Translations under genes and position numbers: made by a program
Notes under the pieces: generated by a model
What the model saw: only the letters and a program-made list of their open reading frames with translations
The model's database searches: none
What the model was told of the DNA's origin: nothing
Shown: positions 6,065-6,971 of the stretch, piece after piece
How the letters are laid out: the number at the start of each line of letters is the position of its first letter
Position numbering within the stretch: position 1 is the stretch's first letter
Assembly (NCBI GenBank): GCA_016204905.1
Contig: JACQJU010000126.1
Span: 1-6,971, forward strand
Length of the DNA: 6,971 bases
Direction of reading: 5' to 3'
Source of the DNA: Candidatus Gottesmanbacteria bacterium
GTDB lineage: Bacteria > Patescibacteriota > Microgenomatia > 2-02-FULL-39-11

Positions 6065-6971
6065 ATGATATTGCCCGATAAAAAATCTGTTATCTATATT
6101 GCCCTCGATCATATTGAAGGCGTACAGGTTCGCCTCGGTCCCAAGCCTACTCTTAAAACCATCGCCCAATTTCCCGCAACTTTAGATAATTTCCAAGAAA
6201 CTCTTTTAAGCCTCAAAAAATCATTAGGGTCAAAAGTAAAAGTATTATTGACTGAAGATTTTGTCTATGTAGTCTCGGTGGCAGTGCCGATAGAGGCCGA
6301 GGATCAAAAAGAGGAGCTAGAAAAGAAGGCCCAGGAAATGATACCCGAGCCACTTAGCCAAACAGTCTGGACTTATAAAAAAGAATTAACCCTCAAAGAT
6401 AAAAATGTTCATATCATCCAAGTGGTCGCCGCAGTCAAAAGTCGCTTTGAACGCTTATCAGAGGCTCTATCCAAGAATCAATTTGAAGTTGAAACCTTAC
6501 TCCCTGTTTCCCTCGCCATAGCCAGACTTTTAAAGAAAGATAAAGATCCAAAGCTCATCATTTATGTTGGCAAACCTAATCTTCTTATTTTATTGGAATA
6601 CGAGCTGGTTATAGCAACAGAACAATTACCCCTCTTAGATAATATCAACCATATCAAAACTTTTCTTGAATTCGCCAAATCAAAATATAATCTTATTCCC
6701 AAAAAGATTATTATCTCCGGATCTTTATCAGTTGACTTGTCTAGTTTAGGAGAGGAAGGATTTGAAATCCAAAATCAAGACTTAAATCCTTATTTAGCTA
6801 TCGCCCTTATTGCCAAAAAAGATAAAAATAATATTCTAAATCTTCCGCTTATGGATATTAAAGAAGAATCCCCAGCCCAAGAGGAAACGAAAGCCAAAGA
6901 GCATCCGACTCCCTCACCCGCTACACCGATAGCTCCAATTGCAGCGAAAAAGAGTAAGTTCTCCCTAGAAG
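6065..6971 (+). CDS. PilM/GspL-like actin-fold assembly protein, partial (3' end outside window)
   Basis: The frame is open from the ATG at 6065 to the right edge: 302 codons plus one base, no stop. The layout follows PilM. It has an N-terminal strand region VIYIALDHIEGVQVRL (9-24), and an SHS2-like segment with VYVVSVAVPIEAED and EKKAQEMIPEPLSQTVWTYK (86-105), matching the PilM pattern of E-a-x-x-x-IP-x-P-L. VAAVKSRFERLSEALSKNQF (121-140) follows, then IIYVGKPNLLILLEYE (165-180), IPKKIIISGS (211-220) and NPYLAIALIAKK (241-252). The nucleotide-binding motifs are degraded: the usual D-x-G-x-S/T signatures are absent. From about residue 265 a charged, Pro/Ala-rich linker leads to a basic KKSK at the edge, as if before a membrane segment. 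The protein may therefore be a GspL-like or PilM-PilN fusion (inference). The ATG at 6061 reads only six codons to a stop and is rejected. Confidence 0.8.
   Translation, partial: MILPDKKSVIYIALDHIEGVQVRLGPKPTLKTIAQFPATLDNFQETLLSLKKSLGSKVKVLLTEDFVYVVSVAVPIEAEDQKEELEKKAQEMIPEPLSQTVWTYKKELTLKDKNVHIIQVVAAVKSRFERLSEALSKNQFEVETLLPVSLAIARLLKKDKDPKLIIYVGKPNLLILLEYELVIATEQLPLLDNINHIKTFLEFAKSKYNLIPKKIIISGSLSVDLSSLGEEGFEIQNQDLNPYLAIALIAKKDKNNILNLPLMDIKEESPAQEETKAKEHPTPSPATPIAPIAAKKSKFSLE

Noticed and set aside
6061..6081. ATG at 6061 as the start of the PilM-like gene
   Set aside because: That frame reaches TAA after six codons; the long PilM-like frame starts at the ATG at 6065.
5981..6169. Minus-strand open frame across the PilX-like/PilM-like junction
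   Set aside because: It covers two supported plus-strand genes, and its product has no recognisable feature.

Overview
The window is one uninterrupted plus-strand operon for a type IV pilus (T4P) or closely related type II secretion-like (T2SS) pseudopilus. It is cut at both ends. The DNA is AT-rich and the genes are packed tightly: gaps are 1 to 8 bases, and two junctions overlap by 4 bases or 1 base. There is no room for an internal promoter of ordinary size and I see no terminator. The protein style suggests a candidate phylum radiation (Patescibacteria, perhaps Parcubacteria-like) genome: a lone receiver gene before pilB, short pseudopilins with very divergent bodies, and a degenerate PilM. 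That is an inference from style, not proof. TGA is used as a stop at 3355-3357 and 5671-5673, which argues against the TGA=Gly code of Gracilibacteria/Absconditabacteria.

Layout: 1-138 is the tail of a stand-alone response-regulator receiver. 146-1825 is PilB/GspE, the assembly ATPase. 1827-2900 is PilC/GspF, the inner-membrane platform. Four pseudopilin-like genes follow. 2902-3357 is FimT/GspH-like. 3354-5159 is a PilV/GspI-like pilin with a very large C-terminal domain. 5167-5673 is PilW/GspJ-like. 5673-6056 is PilX/GspK-like and lacks the usual Glu at +5. From 6065 to the right edge runs an open PilM/GspL-like gene. The order matches gspE-F-(G)-H-I-J-K-L with the major pilin (G) slot empty.

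How they work together: PilB would hydrolyse ATP and turn PilC, which lifts pilin subunits out of the membrane. The four minor pilins would form the priming tip complex, and the PilM/GspL-like protein would couple the ATPase to the membrane complex. The receiver gene may supply regulation.

The most notable item is the 601-residue pilin. After an ordinary pilin module of about 165 residues it carries about 435 residues of degenerate repeats of about 48-58 residues. These read as an eight-bladed beta-propeller with Velcro closure. No separate PilY1 gene is visible, so this protein may be a built-in tip adhesin. No RNA genes, mobile elements or CRISPR arrays were seen, and no stretch over 300 bases lacks a gene.
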